Of a DNA stretch of 48,312 bases, positions 18,011 through 27,744 are shown in pieces. This DNA is from Nostoc sp. PA-18-2419 (lineage in GTDB: Bacteria > Cyanobacteriota > Cyanobacteriia > Cyanobacteriales > Nostocaceae), in the NCBI RefSeq assembly GCF_005869855.1, contig NZ_SZNH01000004.1, positions 101,098 to 149,409 of the forward strand, read 5' to 3'. The translations under genes were made by a program, and so were the position numbers. Under the pieces are notes generated by a model. The model worked only from the letters and a program-made list of their open reading frames with translations, did not search any database and was not told the DNA's origin. The stretch's first letter is position 1. Each line of letters opens with the position of its first letter.

Positions 18011-18024
18011 TTGTCATTTGTCAT
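18004..18024. repeat. STRR heptamer tandem repeat over the ureG start
   Basis: Three perfect head-to-tail copies of TTGTCAT (plus strand), i.e. ATGACAA on the coding strand of ureG. Short tandemly repeated repetitive sequences of this heptamer type are a known trait of heterocystous cyanobacteria. The copies place three ATGs, each 7 bases apart and so in three frames, at the ureG initiation site. Confidence 0.85.
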
Positions 18025-18044
18025 TTGTTGTTGGTTATTAGGCA

Positions 18045-18205
18045 AACAGGGAGTGTGGGAGGATGGGGAACAAATGCAGGTGTGGGAGGAAAAGGAGGAT
18101 GGAGAAGAAATCTTGCCCCCTTCTCTCCCCACATTCCCCCATCCCCTCTCTCGATACTCTCCCATTCCCCCTCTCTCCCCACACTTCCTCATCTCTCCAT
18201 CTCCC
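18045..18205. repeat. Purine/pyrimidine-skewed low-complexity spacer
   Basis: Between ureF and ureG the plus strand switches from a G-rich half (GTGTGGGAGGATGGGG, 18050s, and GGAGGAAAAGGAGGATGG, 18080s) to a C-rich half (repeated CTCTCCCCAC / CCCCCTCTC) up to 18205. The two halves can pair imperfectly into a long hairpin. Overlapping open frames across it are low-complexity artefacts. Such spacers are common in Nostoc intergenic DNA. Confidence 0.6.
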
Positions 18206-18208
18206 CAT

Positions 18209-18901
18209 TTAACTCCTAAACAACCTTGTATACTGCGTTTGATGCTGCATACTTGCTAGGGATAAACCCCAACTCCAACAGCCGAGTTGTTCATCTTCTA
18301 ACGTGAGAATTTCCAATGCTGTAGTACTGATTAATAATTGCAAATCAAGTAATAACTGCTGTCCTGCTGTTTGTCCCAAGGGGATAAGTTTGATGCCAGC
18401 TGTAATTAAATTACTTGCCCAACTGTGCAAATATGCTAATAATCCGGCTTTGATATTAATTTGCCAATGAGCAAGGGCGATGCCAAAAGCGATCGCATAA
18501 TTGCAAGGATTACCTACAGCCTTGGTTATAGGTTCAATTTGCGGTTCTAGTTTACCAAGTAATTGGATGAGCGATCGCCCCATTTGCCAACTAGAGGCGC
18601 GTAATTCTTCTGTTTCTCTAGCAGCAGATAACCAGAGATTCCAGGAGCATAAAGACTCGACATCACCGATTTTTGCAGATTTATCAGCCCGTACCATTAC
18701 CGCCGCCTCTAGCCGAATTGCTCCGTAAATTAATTGTGCTTCTAACCAATGCTTGAGAGCTACTTGGTTGGCGATCGTACCATTTTCCACTAATGTTTCC
18801 AAGCCTTCAGAATAACTATATGCTCCCACAGGCAAAGCAGGGCTAGCAAGCTGTAAAATATGCAAAAAATGGCTATCAGTGAGCGTGATGGTGTTGTCCA
18901 T
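18209..18901 (-). CDS. ureF: Urease accessory protein UreF
   Basis: A 230-residue all-alpha protein that acts with UreG and UreD in nickel insertion into urease. Typical UreF sequence is visible: [21 protein letters not shown]-type N-terminus (here [19 protein letters not shown], residues about 15-33), [17 protein letters not shown], and the C-terminal [21 protein letters not shown]. The start at ATG 18901 overlaps the end of ureE by 26 bp, indicating a tight operon ureE-ureF-(spacer)-ureG. No odd residues were seen. Confidence 0.96.
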   Translation of the reverse strand: MDNTITLTDSHFLHILQLASPALPVGAYSYSEGLETLVENGTIANQVALKHWLEAQLIYGAIRLEAAVMVRADKSAKIGDVESLCSWNLWLSAARETEELRASSWQMGRSLIQLLGKLEPQIEPITKAVGNPCNYAIAFGIALAHWQINIKAGLLAYLHSWASNLITAGIKLIPLGQTAGQQLLLDLQLLISTTALEILTLEDEQLGCWSWGLSLASMQHQTQYTRLFRS

Positions 18902-19322
18902 AAGCTCCCAATTCTGGCTGAAACGGTAAAATTTCTTCTTTAACTTCTAATCCCAATTGTTCCAACATCGAGCGTAGAACCGAATCTGAAGACAAGCGTA
19001 AATAACTTGGGGTAATTTCTACAGGTACATGGCGATTTCCCAAATGATATGCTGCTCTGAGTAATAAAAGTGGTGTTTCGGCAAAGGCAGTCATCACTAG
19101 TTCTGGTTTAGCAGTAATTCTAATTAAACTGTTATGGGTTTCTTCTTGGAGAATATCGCCATCGTGTAAAACAGTTCCTCTAGGTAAATGCAAAAATACA
19201 ACTTTTCCCTCTTCGGTTTCAAAGCGATGACGACTGCGGGTACGTTCTTCTGCTGTTAGCGCCAGAGTTAAGCTGACTGCTGTATCGTAATTGGGTGGTT
19301 TGAGTTGGGTAAATGTCAGCAT
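18876..19322 (-). CDS. ureE: Urease accessory protein / nickel chaperone UreE
   Basis: A 148-residue nickel metallochaperone, start chosen at ATG 19322 instead of the adjacent TTG 19325. The N-terminal domain carries [18 protein letters not shown] and [16 protein letters not shown]. The C-terminal metal-binding domain has [17 protein letters not shown] with the Ni-coordinating His. A short His tail (GQHHHAH) ends the protein, much shorter than the poly-His tail of Klebsiella UreE. It leads the minus-strand ureEFG group, with a 26-bp overlap into ureF. Confidence 0.95.
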   Translation of the reverse strand: MLTFTQLKPPNYDTAVSLTLALTAEERTRSRHRFETEEGKVVFLHLPRGTVLHDGDILQEETHNSLIRITAKPELVMTAFAETPLLLLRAAYHLGNRHVPVEITPSYLRLSSDSVLRSMLEQLGLEVKEEILPFQPELGAYGQHHHAH

Positions 19323-19528
19323 CAAAGTTTCGCCCGATCTAAAACCATCGACTCATGAAATGAGAAAAAACACAAGGGCACAGGGGACTGGGGAAGATGA
19401 GGAAAATAATACTATTCCTAAAAATCTTTACAAGACATAAATCTAAGGTAGGGGTGTACATCTGTACGCCCATACATATCTATCTATATGAGCTATTTTG
19501 TGAAATAGTATCAAGTAGATTTAGAACT

Positions 19529-19612
19529 TGAAATATTAACCTCAAAGATTCGTTCACCCAGTTCAAATACTCGTTAATCTAGTTCAAAGGTGGATTCATC
19601 CACTTCAAATAC
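19529..19612. repeat. 21-bp period tandem repeat
   Basis: Four degenerate 21-bp units beginning at 19529, 19550, 19571 and 19592, each with a TCAAA core (for example TCGTTAATCTAGTTCAAAGG). The 13-mer ATACTCGTTAATC at 19567-19579 also occurs, inverted, in the 42-bp repeat array at 40408, so the two arrays belong to one family. The period of 21 is three heptads. The array lies in the ureE / phosphatase gap; no gene is supported in 19323-19768. Confidence 0.7.
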
Positions 19613-19672
19613 TCAAAATCCTTCTCATCTCCTTCCTTTTAATTAAACAGATTAGAGTAATATAGCAACGGT

Positions 19673-19697
19673 GGTATTATTGCATCAAAATGATACC
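19673..19697. promoter_or_regulatory. Operator-like inverted repeat upstream of the phosphatase gene
   Basis: GGTATTATT and AATGATACC form a 9-bp inverted repeat (one mismatch) around a 7-base spacer, 72 bp upstream of the ATG at 19769. The size fits a dimeric repressor site. It does not match an NtcA box or a Fur consensus that I can recognise. The regulator is unknown. Confidence 0.4.
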
Positions 19698-19768
19698 GTA
19701 ATTTTGTCTGCATTTAAAATCCTATTACCCTGCTAATAGAAGATTATTTCTCAAAGGAGTTTGCTGCA

Positions 19769-20638
19769 ATGTCCACAACACCGACTACTCGATTAATTTT
19801 AGAGACTTTACTTCCCCATCTGAAAGTAGCAGCAGCCTATGCCCGTTTTCTGCAACCAAAGATTGCTGCACTTCCGGCTAAAGAACAAGGAAAAAACTTT
19901 TTTGCGGCTGCACTTACTGATGCAGATGTGGCGATTCAAAATATGGTAGAAGTAGTACTGCTGGGTAGTTTTCCAGAGATTCGCTTTTTTGGTGAAGAGT
20001 ATGAAAGTTCTCGAAACACTAAGTATTTTCGTGCTACTGAACTTGGTTTGCAAGGTGATTATTTAGTTACACTCGACCCAATTGATGGCACAAAGTTTTA
20101 CATGGATGGGCACTCTAATTACCAAATTATTCTTAGTATTCTAAATGCAGATGATTTTGAGGCAGTAGTGGCAATTTCTCCTGGTGAAAATGTTTATTTT
20201 TATGCTTTTCGAGGTGAAGGTACTTTTAAAGGAACCCTACAAATGAATTTAGAAGCCTGCACTTTGTTGCAGATTACATCACCCAAACCTGCTATCTTAT
20301 TGGGATGGGGAATGAATGCGATCGCACCTCTACTAAAAGATAATTATCAAGTAATCGATATTGCCACTGATTATTCTAGTGAGATTCAAATTCCTAATCT
20401 CAATGGTATTCTTAGTGGTGATTTGAGTGGAGCAGTAATCAGAGCAGGCAAATTTATTGATGGTGCTGCACTGGCTTTTTTGGCAAAAGAAGCTGGCTAT
20501 CTTGTCACTACTCTAGACGGTTCGACTTTACCGCCACTCTATACTTGTAAAAACTATAGCCTGCCAGGATTAATCGTAGCTGCGTCAAAATCCGTTCATC
20601 AAGATTTGCTGTCAGCGACGCAAAGCTTACTTGTTTGA
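19769..20638 (+). CDS. Inositol monophosphatase family protein
   Basis: A 289-residue Mg-dependent phosphatase of the IMPase/CysQ/FBPase fold. The metal ligands are visible: GEE (75-77), DPIDGT (103-108), and a later Asp in FIDGAALAFLAKEAG. A strong Shine-Dalgarno, AAAGGAG, ends nine bases before ATG 19769, so the start is secure. The gene stands alone between ureE (divergent) and the convergent sensor kinase. IMPase relatives hydrolyse inositol phosphates, PAP or histidinol phosphate; the sequence between motifs (VTLDPIDGTKFYMDGHSNYQ) does not decide among them. Cytosolic. Confidence 0.88.
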   Translation: MSTTPTTRLILETLLPHLKVAAAYARFLQPKIAALPAKEQGKNFFAAALTDADVAIQNMVEVVLLGSFPEIRFFGEEYESSRNTKYFRATELGLQGDYLVTLDPIDGTKFYMDGHSNYQIILSILNADDFEAVVAISPGENVYFYAFRGEGTFKGTLQMNLEACTLLQITSPKPAILLGWGMNAIAPLLKDNYQVIDIATDYSSEIQIPNLNGILSGDLSGAVIRAGKFIDGAALAFLAKEAGYLVTTLDGSTLPPLYTCKNYSLPGLIVAASKSVHQDLLSATQSLLV

Positions 20639-20726
20639 AGGCGTATCCGATCACCTTTGATGGAGAAAAACTGAAAAATAAAAATTAAAAATTAATATTC
20701 AATCTACTTGCTTTAGCTTTGATTCT

Positions 20727-23700
20727 TCAGTCAACTGGCTCATTCTTCGTGGTGGAAACTGTCTGCTCATATTTGGCTACCACCTGTTGTGAAAGGATGA
20801 TGTCTGCCCAATATTCTAGGGTGCTTGCCAATTTTTCTTTCAACACTGGTTTACTTAGATAATCGTCCATTCCGGCTTTGAGACACTTTTGTTTGTCTTC
20901 TTTCATCGCATTAGCTGTCATTGCGATTACCACAGGTCGACGATGACTGGCAAAAGCACTTTCTTGCCAATGATGAATTTCTTTTGTAGTTTCTAAACCA
21001 TCCAGAATTGGCATGTGGCAATCCATTAAAATTAAATCATAAGGAATTTTTTCTAATAGCTGTAAAACTTCCTTACCATTGGCAACGACATCAGCTTTAT
21101 ACCCTAAAGTTTCGAGTTGTTTTAGGGTTACTTTCTGATTTACCAAATTATCTTCGGCTAGCAAAATTTTCAACTTAGATTGATTAGAGGAGTTAGGAGC
21201 TAACGACTGAAAATTAAATGAAGTGGGAATACTTGAATTTCTACTTTGCAGTTCAAGAGTCGATTGTTCTAATTGAGGGGTAATTTCTAAAATATTGAGC
21301 ATCAGATCCAGAAGTCGAGATGCTTTAACGGGTTTGACTAAATAAGCAGTAAATCCGATTTTGAGAGCTTCCTGTACTTGATTTCGTTGATTAGTTGACG
21401 CGAGGATAATTAAAGGTATCTCAGCAAATGCAGAATTAGCTTTAATTTGTTCTCCTAGTTTGATGCCATCTGTTTCGGGCATTAGCATATCAATTAAGGC
21501 AACATCATAGGGATTTTTTTGCTCATAAGCTTTCTTGATTGCTCTGAGTGCAGCAGCAGCACTGTTAACTCGATCTACTTGCATTCCCCAAGCGGTAGCT
21601 TGATGGTGGATCGTTTTGCAACTGGTAGAGTTGTCATCTACTACTAAGGCGCGGCGATTGATCAAAAGTGGGCGTTCGCCTGACTTGAAAACAGGCTCCA
21701 CTTGCTTGGCGAAAGGTACTTCAAACCAAAATTTAGATCCTCTGTCGATTTGACTTTCCACTCCAATTACTCCTCCCATCAAAGTCACTAGTTGTTTACA
21801 AATGGCTAATCCCAAGCCTGTACCACCATACTTGCGAGTGGTAGAAGCATCGACTTGGGTAAATGGCATAAAGAGTCTAAGTTGGTCTTCAGGACTAATA
21901 CCAAGACCTGTGTCTGTAATCGCAAAGTAAACGCTGACTGTAGTCGAGGAAAGGGAACGTAATTGTGCTTCCACTACTACTTCGCCAGCACTAGTAAACT
22001 TGATAGCGTTACTAATCAGGTTCATGAGAATTTGCCGCAGTCTACCAGCATCTCCTTGGAGGTGAATGGGGAGATTACGCTCAATCAGGGCAGCTATTTC
22101 TAATCCCTTATTATGGGCTGAGGGAGCCAATAATTCCAAGACTTCTTCAACACAGGTAGATAAGTTAAAATCTAAAGTTTCTAGAGCCATCTCTCCAGCC
22201 TCCAGCTTGGAGAGATCCAAAATTTCGTTGATTAAAGTCAATAAAGCTTCTCCACTAATGCGAATTGTTTCAATAAAATCTCGTTGTTCTGGGTCTAAGG
22301 GAGTATCTAAGGCTAAATTAGTCATTCCTAATACGGCATTCATCGGAGTACGAATTTCATGACTCATATTCGCTAAAAAGGCACTTTTGGTCTGAGAAGC
22401 TAATTCAGCTTGGTAACGAGCAATTTCAAGTTCTTGTCGTTGACGAGTTTCTGCTGCTAATAGTTGGGCTTGGGTTAAGGCAATACCGACTTGGTCGGCT
22501 ATTTCCCGCAAAAGATGAGTTTCAAAGCTAGACCATTGGTGGGAATGGTCACACTGATGGACTATGAGCAAACCGCGAAGTTCTTCTTTGACCAGAATTG
22601 GCACAACTAAATTGACTTTCACCCCAAACTGTTGCATTAATTGCAGCTGACTTTGTTGGACTTCCAGTAAATCCAAATTAGCCAATCCCATAATTCGTCC
22701 TTGACGGTACTGCTGTAGATAGTATTGTTGTAGGTATTCGGCTTGAAAGTAGGGGGTAATGATGTTTTGCTCCTTAATTGCTGGTAAGCCAGAAACTACT
22801 GCTTCAATAACAGTGGTTGTAGACTCATCTGGTAACAGCTGATAGATTAATACTCGGTCAGTTTGGAGAATTTTTTGCACCTCCTTGACAGTGATTTCCA
22901 GAATTTCTTCAATTTGCAAAGACTGGCGAATTTTCAAGGTGATTTCCGTAAAAAGTTGCGATCGCAAGTTTTGGCGTTGTAATTCCTCTTCAGCCTGTTT
23001 ACGTTGGATAAATTGCCCGACTTGTTCGCCAATAAAATTCATCGTTTTTGCCAATTCTGCGTCAGGTTGTTGGATTTGACGATTAAAGCAGGTAATGACG
23101 CCAAGGATATTGTTACCAGTGCGGAGAGGAAAACCGAAAGCTGCATGTAGTCCTACTTGAGGGGCGATTTTCAAGCTCGGGAAATTCAAATCTTTTACGA
23201 TATCAGCAATCCAGACAGGTTCAGAACTAGCCCAAACACGGCCAGGTAGTCCAATTCCTAAAGCAAAAGTCGTTTGCCGCTTCAATGCTGCAAACTCTTG
23301 CACTTCAAGGGATGCTTTGTGCCAGATATCGAAAAAACGTAGCACATTTGCTTCCCGGTCTACCATCCAAATTTCGCCCAAATCCCATGCCAAACTTTCA
23401 CAGATTCCTTGGACAATTTGAGGCATCGCTTCCTTGATTGTGGTGGAATCTGCTAAAACGCGGGTTGCAGCGTATTGGGCAGTCAGATGTCGTTCAGCTC
23501 GTTTGCGCTCAGTGATATCAATACCTGTGCTAACAATGTACTCTACTGAACCGTCATAGTCTTTTAAGATGGTATTCGACCAGGCAATTAGTCGCCGACT
23601 ACCATCCTTGATTACCCAATAGTTTTCGTATTCATAGAAGCTCTTACCAGCTCGCAATTGCTCAAAAACTGCTTTGACTGACTCTACCTCTTCAGGAAGT

Positions 23701-25052
23701 AACAACAAATTCCAGAAATACCTACCTCTTACCTCGTCGAAGGAGTAACCTGTTGTTTGCTCACAAGCTTGATTAAAACGAACGATTTGCCCTTGGGAGT
23801 TAGTAACTAGTACTAAGGCGCTGGCTGTATCCAGGATTGTTGAAATAAAGTTGCGTTCTTGGTTTAAAGTTTCTTCTGTTCTTTTGCGCTCACCAACCTC
23901 ATGATAAATTGAGTAGTAGATTACACCAAGAATTAGAAAACTTAGAAAAATGGCGATCGCAATTGTCACAGTTGTTTTTTGCGTCCAAGCTTTTGTTTGT
24001 TGTAATAGTTGCTGATGCCGCTCTGTTTCCTGATTCTCTATCTCATTGCTCACCTTGCGGATATCATTCATCAGATTTTGACTATCATTTGTCGCTAGTA
24101 CCTGTGAGGTCGCCTTTAATCCCTTGTTTTGGCGCAAGTCGATAGTCTGTTTTAGTTGAGTGAACTTAGCCGAAATCAGAACTTCAAGCGTTGCGAGCTG
24201 TTTTTGTTGGTTTGATTGACCTGCGGCTAAATTCTTCAGTGTTATAATTTCTCGCTGGACATTATTAAGTGCTACTTGATACGCTTTTAAATAAATTTCT
24301 TTTCCAGTGAGGATATAACCACGTTGGACACTTTCGGCATCCTTTGTCTGTGACAGTAGTTTTTCTAAACTGTTAATTTTTTTATTAATGTTTTTTATTA
24401 TACTTTGATTATTACTAGATACTCTTGTATTTTGATAAGAAACTGCGCCAATCACAACTAAAAGTATCGATGCCAAGCCAAAACCTGCCACAATTTTTTT
24501 GAAAAATTCCTGGCGTAGTTTTTTTGATTGTTTGCTTTTATTAGTCACAAGCACTAAACTTGCTAAATTGCGATGCAATTCTAGTTGCTTGATAACTTGA
24601 CAGGCCAAAGTTCGTAATGCTTCTATCTGATCTGAAGTCAGCGTTCGTGGTACATAGTCAATTACGCAAAGTGTTCCCAGTGGATATCCCTCAGCATTAA
24701 TTAGAGGGACACCAGTATAAAACCGGATTTTTGGGTCAGAAGTCACCAGTGGATTTGTGGCAAACCGTTCGTCCTTTGTAGTATCAGGCACAATAAGAAC
24801 ATCAGGTTGTAGAATAGCATGGGCACAGAACGCCTGGTCTCGGTGTGTTTCTGGGACATCCAAACCAACTTTTGACTTAAACCACTGGCGATTTGTATCA
24901 ACTAAGCTAATTAAAGCAATAGGAGTTTGGCAAATATACGAGGCTAAACGAGTGAGGTCGTCAAAGGCGGCTTCAGGTAGTGTATCGAGGATTTTATACT
25001 CCAAAAGCGTTTCGATTCTCTGTGCTTCGTTATCAGGTAATGGTGCTTTCAT
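20727..25052 (-). CDS. Hybrid sensor histidine kinase (GAF-CHASE3-PAS-GAF-GAF-HK-REC-REC)
   Basis: A 1,441-residue two-component hybrid kinase. Domain order by eye: N-terminal GAF (about 20-160), transmembrane helix (about 187-206), periplasmic CHASE3-like helical region, second transmembrane helix (about 361-381), PAS (about 400-525, [20 protein letters not shown]), two GAF domains (about 540-690 and 710-860), HisKA with the phospho-acceptor in [10 protein letters not shown] (His near 900), HATPase ([13 protein letters not shown]), and two receiver domains with Asp in [12 protein letters not shown] (near 1189) and [12 protein letters not shown] (near 1341). No HPt domain follows. The GAF domains lack an obvious bilin-binding Cys-His motif, so light sensing is not supported. 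No adjacent response regulator is present, so the ligand and output are unknown. Confidence 0.93.
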   Translation of the reverse strand: MKAPLPDNEAQRIETLLEYKILDTLPEAAFDDLTRLASYICQTPIALISLVDTNRQWFKSKVGLDVPETHRDQAFCAHAILQPDVLIVPDTTKDERFATNPLVTSDPKIRFYTGVPLINAEGYPLGTLCVIDYVPRTLTSDQIEALRTLACQVIKQLELHRNLASLVLVTNKSKQSKKLRQEFFKKIVAGFGLASILLVVIGAVSYQNTRVSSNNQSIIKNINKKINSLEKLLSQTKDAESVQRGYILTGKEIYLKAYQVALNNVQREIITLKNLAAGQSNQQKQLATLEVLISAKFTQLKQTIDLRQNKGLKATSQVLATNDSQNLMNDIRKVSNEIENQETERHQQLLQQTKAWTQKTTVTIAIAIFLSFLILGVIYYSIYHEVGERKRTEETLNQERNFISTILDTASALVLVTNSQGQIVRFNQACEQTTGYSFDEVRGRYFWNLLLLPEEVESVKAVFEQLRAGKSFYEYENYWVIKDGSRRLIAWSNTILKDYDGSVEYIVSTGIDITERKRAERHLTAQYAATRVLADSTTIKEAMPQIVQGICESLAWDLGEIWMVDREANVLRFFDIWHKASLEVQEFAALKRQTTFALGIGLPGRVWASSEPVWIADIVKDLNFPSLKIAPQVGLHAAFGFPLRTGNNILGVITCFNRQIQQPDAELAKTMNFIGEQVGQFIQRKQAEEELQRQNLRSQLFTEITLKIRQSLQIEEILEITVKEVQKILQTDRVLIYQLLPDESTTTVIEAVVSGLPAIKEQNIITPYFQAEYLQQYYLQQYRQGRIMGLANLDLLEVQQSQLQLMQQFGVKVNLVVPILVKEELRGLLIVHQCDHSHQWSSFETHLLREIADQVGIALTQAQLLAAETRQRQELEIARYQAELASQTKSAFLANMSHEIRTPMNAVLGMTNLALDTPLDPEQRDFIETIRISGEALLTLINEILDLSKLEAGEMALETLDFNLSTCVEEVLELLAPSAHNKGLEIAALIERNLPIHLQGDAGRLRQILMNLISNAIKFTSAGEVVVEAQLRSLSSTTVSVYFAITDTGLGISPEDQLRLFMPFTQVDASTTRKYGGTGLGLAICKQLVTLMGGVIGVESQIDRGSKFWFEVPFAKQVEPVFKSGERPLLINRRALVVDDNSTSCKTIHHQATAWGMQVDRVNSAAAALRAIKKAYEQKNPYDVALIDMLMPETDGIKLGEQIKANSAFAEIPLIILASTNQRNQVQEALKIGFTAYLVKPVKASRLLDLMLNILEITPQLEQSTLELQSRNSSIPTSFNFQSLAPNSSNQSKLKILLAEDNLVNQKVTLKQLETLGYKADVVANGKEVLQLLEKIPYDLILMDCHMPILDGLETTKEIHHWQESAFASHRRPVVIAMTANAMKEDKQKCLKAGMDDYLSKPVLKEKLASTLEYWADIILSQQVVAKYEQTVSTTKNEPVD

Positions 25053-25243
25053 CCTTAAGCCTTATTTACACGGGACTGGGTATTAGGGACTGGGAACTGG
25101 GGAATAGGAAATAAATATTTAGGAATACTTTCTCAGTACCCAATACCCAATTCATCAACAAACTACTTTAATTAATGACAATAGTTGAGTTAAAAGCGTT
25201 AGCGTAATTTCACTGAGTTCAACCTTAGTCAGAAATTGGTCAA

Positions 25244-25567
25244 ATGATTAAGTCGTTATTGTATTTTTTGTGGGCTGGTTTATTTGAAATCACGGGTGGT
25301 TACTTGGTCTGGTTATGGTTGCGTGAAGCTAAGCCGTTCTGGTGGGGAATATTGGGTGGAATTGCTTTAGCTATCTATGGGGTTATTGCAACTCTTCAAC
25401 CAGCAAATTTTGGCAGAGTGTATGCGGCTTATGGCGGTATTTTTATTGCAATGGCAATGCTTTGGGGTTGGAAGGTTGACGGTGTAATCCCAGACCGCTA
25501 CGACCTAATTGGAGCTGGTTTAGCTTTGATAAGTGTATTAATTATCATGTTTGCACCCAGAGCTTAA
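25244..25567 (+). CDS. YnfA/UPF0060 family small membrane protein
   Basis: A 107-residue protein with four predicted membrane helices, a good match to the UPF0060 (YnfA) family: FEITGGYLVWLWLREAK, YGVIATLQPANFGRVYAAYGGIFIAMAMLWGW and DRYDLIGA are hallmark segments. The family has SMR-like topology and has been proposed to export toxic cations, but the function in cyanobacteria is not established. The ATG at 25244 has no clear Shine-Dalgarno. It is a stand-alone gene, 191 bp from the divergent sensor kinase. Confidence 0.92.
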   Translation: MIKSLLYFLWAGLFEITGGYLVWLWLREAKPFWWGILGGIALAIYGVIATLQPANFGRVYAAYGGIFIAMAMLWGWKVDGVIPDRYDLIGAGLALISVLIIMFAPRA

Positions 25568-26061
25568 GTAAGATTACTAAATTATTGCTGACACGATAGG
25601 ACAAGGGGAAGAGGGATTAACCCCTTATCCCCTTGTGCTGCTAGATGACCAAGCCCCAAAGGGGCGGGTGTAAGGTGTAGGGGGAAGAGGACTCTAGCCC
25701 CAAATAAAAAGGATACAAGCCCCTTGTTTCAAGAATAGAAAAAGAAAAAAATGTATTTTGAGACATGTAGTGCGTAGAAATATGACGTCCTTGTTTGAAA
25801 CCCCTACTTTCAAGTATGGGGTTCCCTACACCCTACCCCCTACACCCTTTCATCGATAAACTTTATGATGATTGATTTTCAAAATATGATAACAGCAGAC
25901 AAAATTCCCAAGTTTTCTTAGCAACTACGGACTGACATGTAACTATACGGTTTACAAATTCTTGAAATACTGATTAAACTCTCATAAACTCAAATAGATA
26001 ATTATACTTTTGTTAACATTTCAAAAAAAAGAAAGTAGAGTAGCTTTGAAGACAAAATAGA
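25568..26061. repeat. Intergenic repeat-rich region upstream of amt
   Basis: No gene is supported. A C/G-rich inverted repeat pairs GGTGTAGGGGG (25674-25684) with CCCCCTACACC (25836-25846), 150 bp apart. CCCTACACCCTACC-type tandem strings surround the right arm. CCCCTACTT and AAGTATGGGG (25801-25821) form a small hairpin with a bulge. These resemble dispersed Nostoc repeats. The A/T-rich part from 25860 to 26061 holds the distal amt promoter region. Confidence 0.5.
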
Positions 26062-26075
26062 GTATCAAACAGTAC
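26062..26075 (+). promoter_or_regulatory. NtcA-binding box upstream of amt
   Basis: A perfect GTA-N8-TAC palindrome (GTATCAAACAGTAC). NtcA activates nitrogen-assimilation genes, including amt genes, from boxes centred near -41. That would put the transcript start close to 26110 and supports the downstream GTG (26128) as amt start. The -10 element is weak: TACAAA at 26094-26099 is the nearest candidate. Confidence 0.75.
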
Positions 26076-26127
26076 TGAAATATATTAAAGTAATACAAAT
26101 TTGTTGGTGCTTAGGAACAAAAAACAA

Positions 26128-27543
26128 GTGTTAAAGAAAGTTGTCATGATTGGGGCTATCACCCTACTAATTTTGGGAGGGCCGCTGATGGGCAATGCTT
26201 TTGCCCAAACACCAGCTGCCGCTCCCCCTGCTGCTGATACTGGAGACACAGCATTCATGCTGATTTCGGCAGCACTCGTGCTGTTAATGACACCAGGGTT
26301 AGCATTCTTCTATGGTGGATTCGTACGATCGCGCAATATCCTAAATACATTGATGATGAGCTTTGTATTAATGGCGATCGTGGGAGTTACCTGGGTTCTC
26401 TGGGGTTATAGTCTTGCATTTGCCCCAGGTTTGCCTTTTATCGGTGGATTGCAGTGGTTTGGGTTGAATGGTGTCGGGCTAGAGACAACCGATTATCTCA
26501 AAGGGTCAAACCCAGCGGAAGTTGTTTCTTATGCAACGACGATTCCCCACCAAGCATACATGATTTACCAAGCCATGTTTGCCATTATCACCCCAGCCTT
26601 AATTTCTGGAGCGATCGTTGAGCGGGTAAGTTTCCGCGCCTATTCGCTGTTTGTACTGCTGTGGTCAACCTTTGTTTACGCTCCTCTAGCCCACATGGTA
26701 TGGGCGAAAGGTGGATTTTTAGGTTTGGCTGGTGGTTTGGGTGCCCTCGACTTTGCAGGCGGTACCGTAGTTCACATTAGTTCTGGTGTTTCTGCTTTAG
26801 TAGCAGCACTCGTCCTTAAGCCTCGGAAAACCCATCCCGATCGCCTGAGTCCGCCCCATAACGTTCCTTTCATTTTACTGGGTGCTGGCTTGCTGTGGTT
26901 TGGCTGGTTCGGCTTCAACGCTGGCAGTGCCCTATCCGTTGCTAGTGGAACTTCTGGTAACTTGTCAACAAATGTAGCAACAACAGCCTTTGTCGCCACT
27001 AATACAGCAACGGCAGGGGCAGCTTTAATGTGGCTAATTTTGGAAACAGTTTTACGCGGTAAACCAACTGCTGTGGGAGCAGCTACAGGAGCCGTTGCTG
27101 GTTTGGTGGGTGTAACTCCAGCCGCCGGATTTGTCACCCCGTTATCAGCGCTTTTAATTGGTTTCATCACCGCCTTTGTCTGCTTCTATGCAATTAGTTT
27201 CAAGCACAAGCTGCTCATTGACGATGCCTTAGATACATATCCGGTGCATGGCGTTGGTGGAACTGTGGGGGCGATTTTAACAGCAATATTTGCCACCACC
27301 CAAGTCAACTCAGGAGGGAAAGACGGAGTGCTACGTGGTAATTTTGGGGAATTAGGAGTTCAACTAGTAGCAATTATCGTTGCCTATGTAATAGCAGCTG
27401 TTGGTACCTGGATTATTCTCAAAATTATTGATGCTACAGTCGGACTGCGAGTCAACGAGCAACAAGAATTACAAGGTTTGGATATCAACGAACACGGCGA
27501 AGAAGGTTATAATTCTGAGTTTGGCGATCGCCCGATTCAGTAA
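26128..27543 (+). CDS. amt: Ammonium transporter (Amt/AmtB family)
   Basis: An ammonium/ammonia channel protein of the inner membrane with an N-terminal signal sequence (LLILGGPLMGNAFAQ) and about 11 membrane helices. The family core is intact: LVLLMTPGLAFFYGGFVRSRN, the twin pore His residues in GGTVVHISSGVSALVAA and TYPVHGVGGTVGAI, and GAGLLWFGWFGFNAGSA with the Phe gate region upstream. The start is set at GTG 26128, preceded by AGGA (26113-26116) and downstream of the NtcA-predicted transcript start. The TTG at 26101 is less likely. A C-terminal cytosolic tail (VNEQQELQGLDINEHGEEGY) is the usual GlnK/PII contact region. No glnK is adjacent. Confidence 0.96.
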   Translation: MLKKVVMIGAITLLILGGPLMGNAFAQTPAAAPPAADTGDTAFMLISAALVLLMTPGLAFFYGGFVRSRNILNTLMMSFVLMAIVGVTWVLWGYSLAFAPGLPFIGGLQWFGLNGVGLETTDYLKGSNPAEVVSYATTIPHQAYMIYQAMFAIITPALISGAIVERVSFRAYSLFVLLWSTFVYAPLAHMVWAKGGFLGLAGGLGALDFAGGTVVHISSGVSALVAALVLKPRKTHPDRLSPPHNVPFILLGAGLLWFGWFGFNAGSALSVASGTSGNLSTNVATTAFVATNTATAGAALMWLILETVLRGKPTAVGAATGAVAGLVGVTPAAGFVTPLSALLIGFITAFVCFYAISFKHKLLIDDALDTYPVHGVGGTVGAILTAIFATTQVNSGGKDGVLRGNFGELGVQLVAIIVAYVIAAVGTWIILKIIDATVGLRVNEQQELQGLDINEHGEEGYNSEFGDRPIQ

Positions 27544-27601
27544 TGAGTCTTGAGTTAGAAGCCTCGCCAAAGACGTTTGGGTTAGCTGCGGTTAGGAGTA
27601 G

Positions 27602-27621
27602 AGACGCGATTAATCGCGTCT
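27602..27621. terminator. 20-bp perfect palindrome downstream of amt
   Basis: AGACGCGATTAATCGCGTCT, 58 bp after the amt stop, a possible hairpin terminator. It has only a short T-run after it. The same core (GATTAATC between GACG/CGTC arms) recurs at 45500-45527 near chlI, so it is a dispersed repeat as well. Confidence 0.55.
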
Positions 27622-27744
27622 TTCCAAGAGTTAGAATTTAATCCCCTCTACTTTCCTGCTCCCCATTCCCTATTTTCATTGAGTGTCGTTTTTGAATGCT
27701 AGCGTTAAAATCTGATTCAAAATAATTGGTAAATTTCGCTAGTC

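Noticed and set aside
17995-18259. Three overlapping 60-80 codon frames in the ureF-ureG gap
   Set aside because: They are products of G/C-skewed low-complexity DNA.
20727-25052. Phytochrome-type light sensor
   Set aside because: The GAF domains lack the usual bilin-attachment Cys-His and there is no PHY domain.
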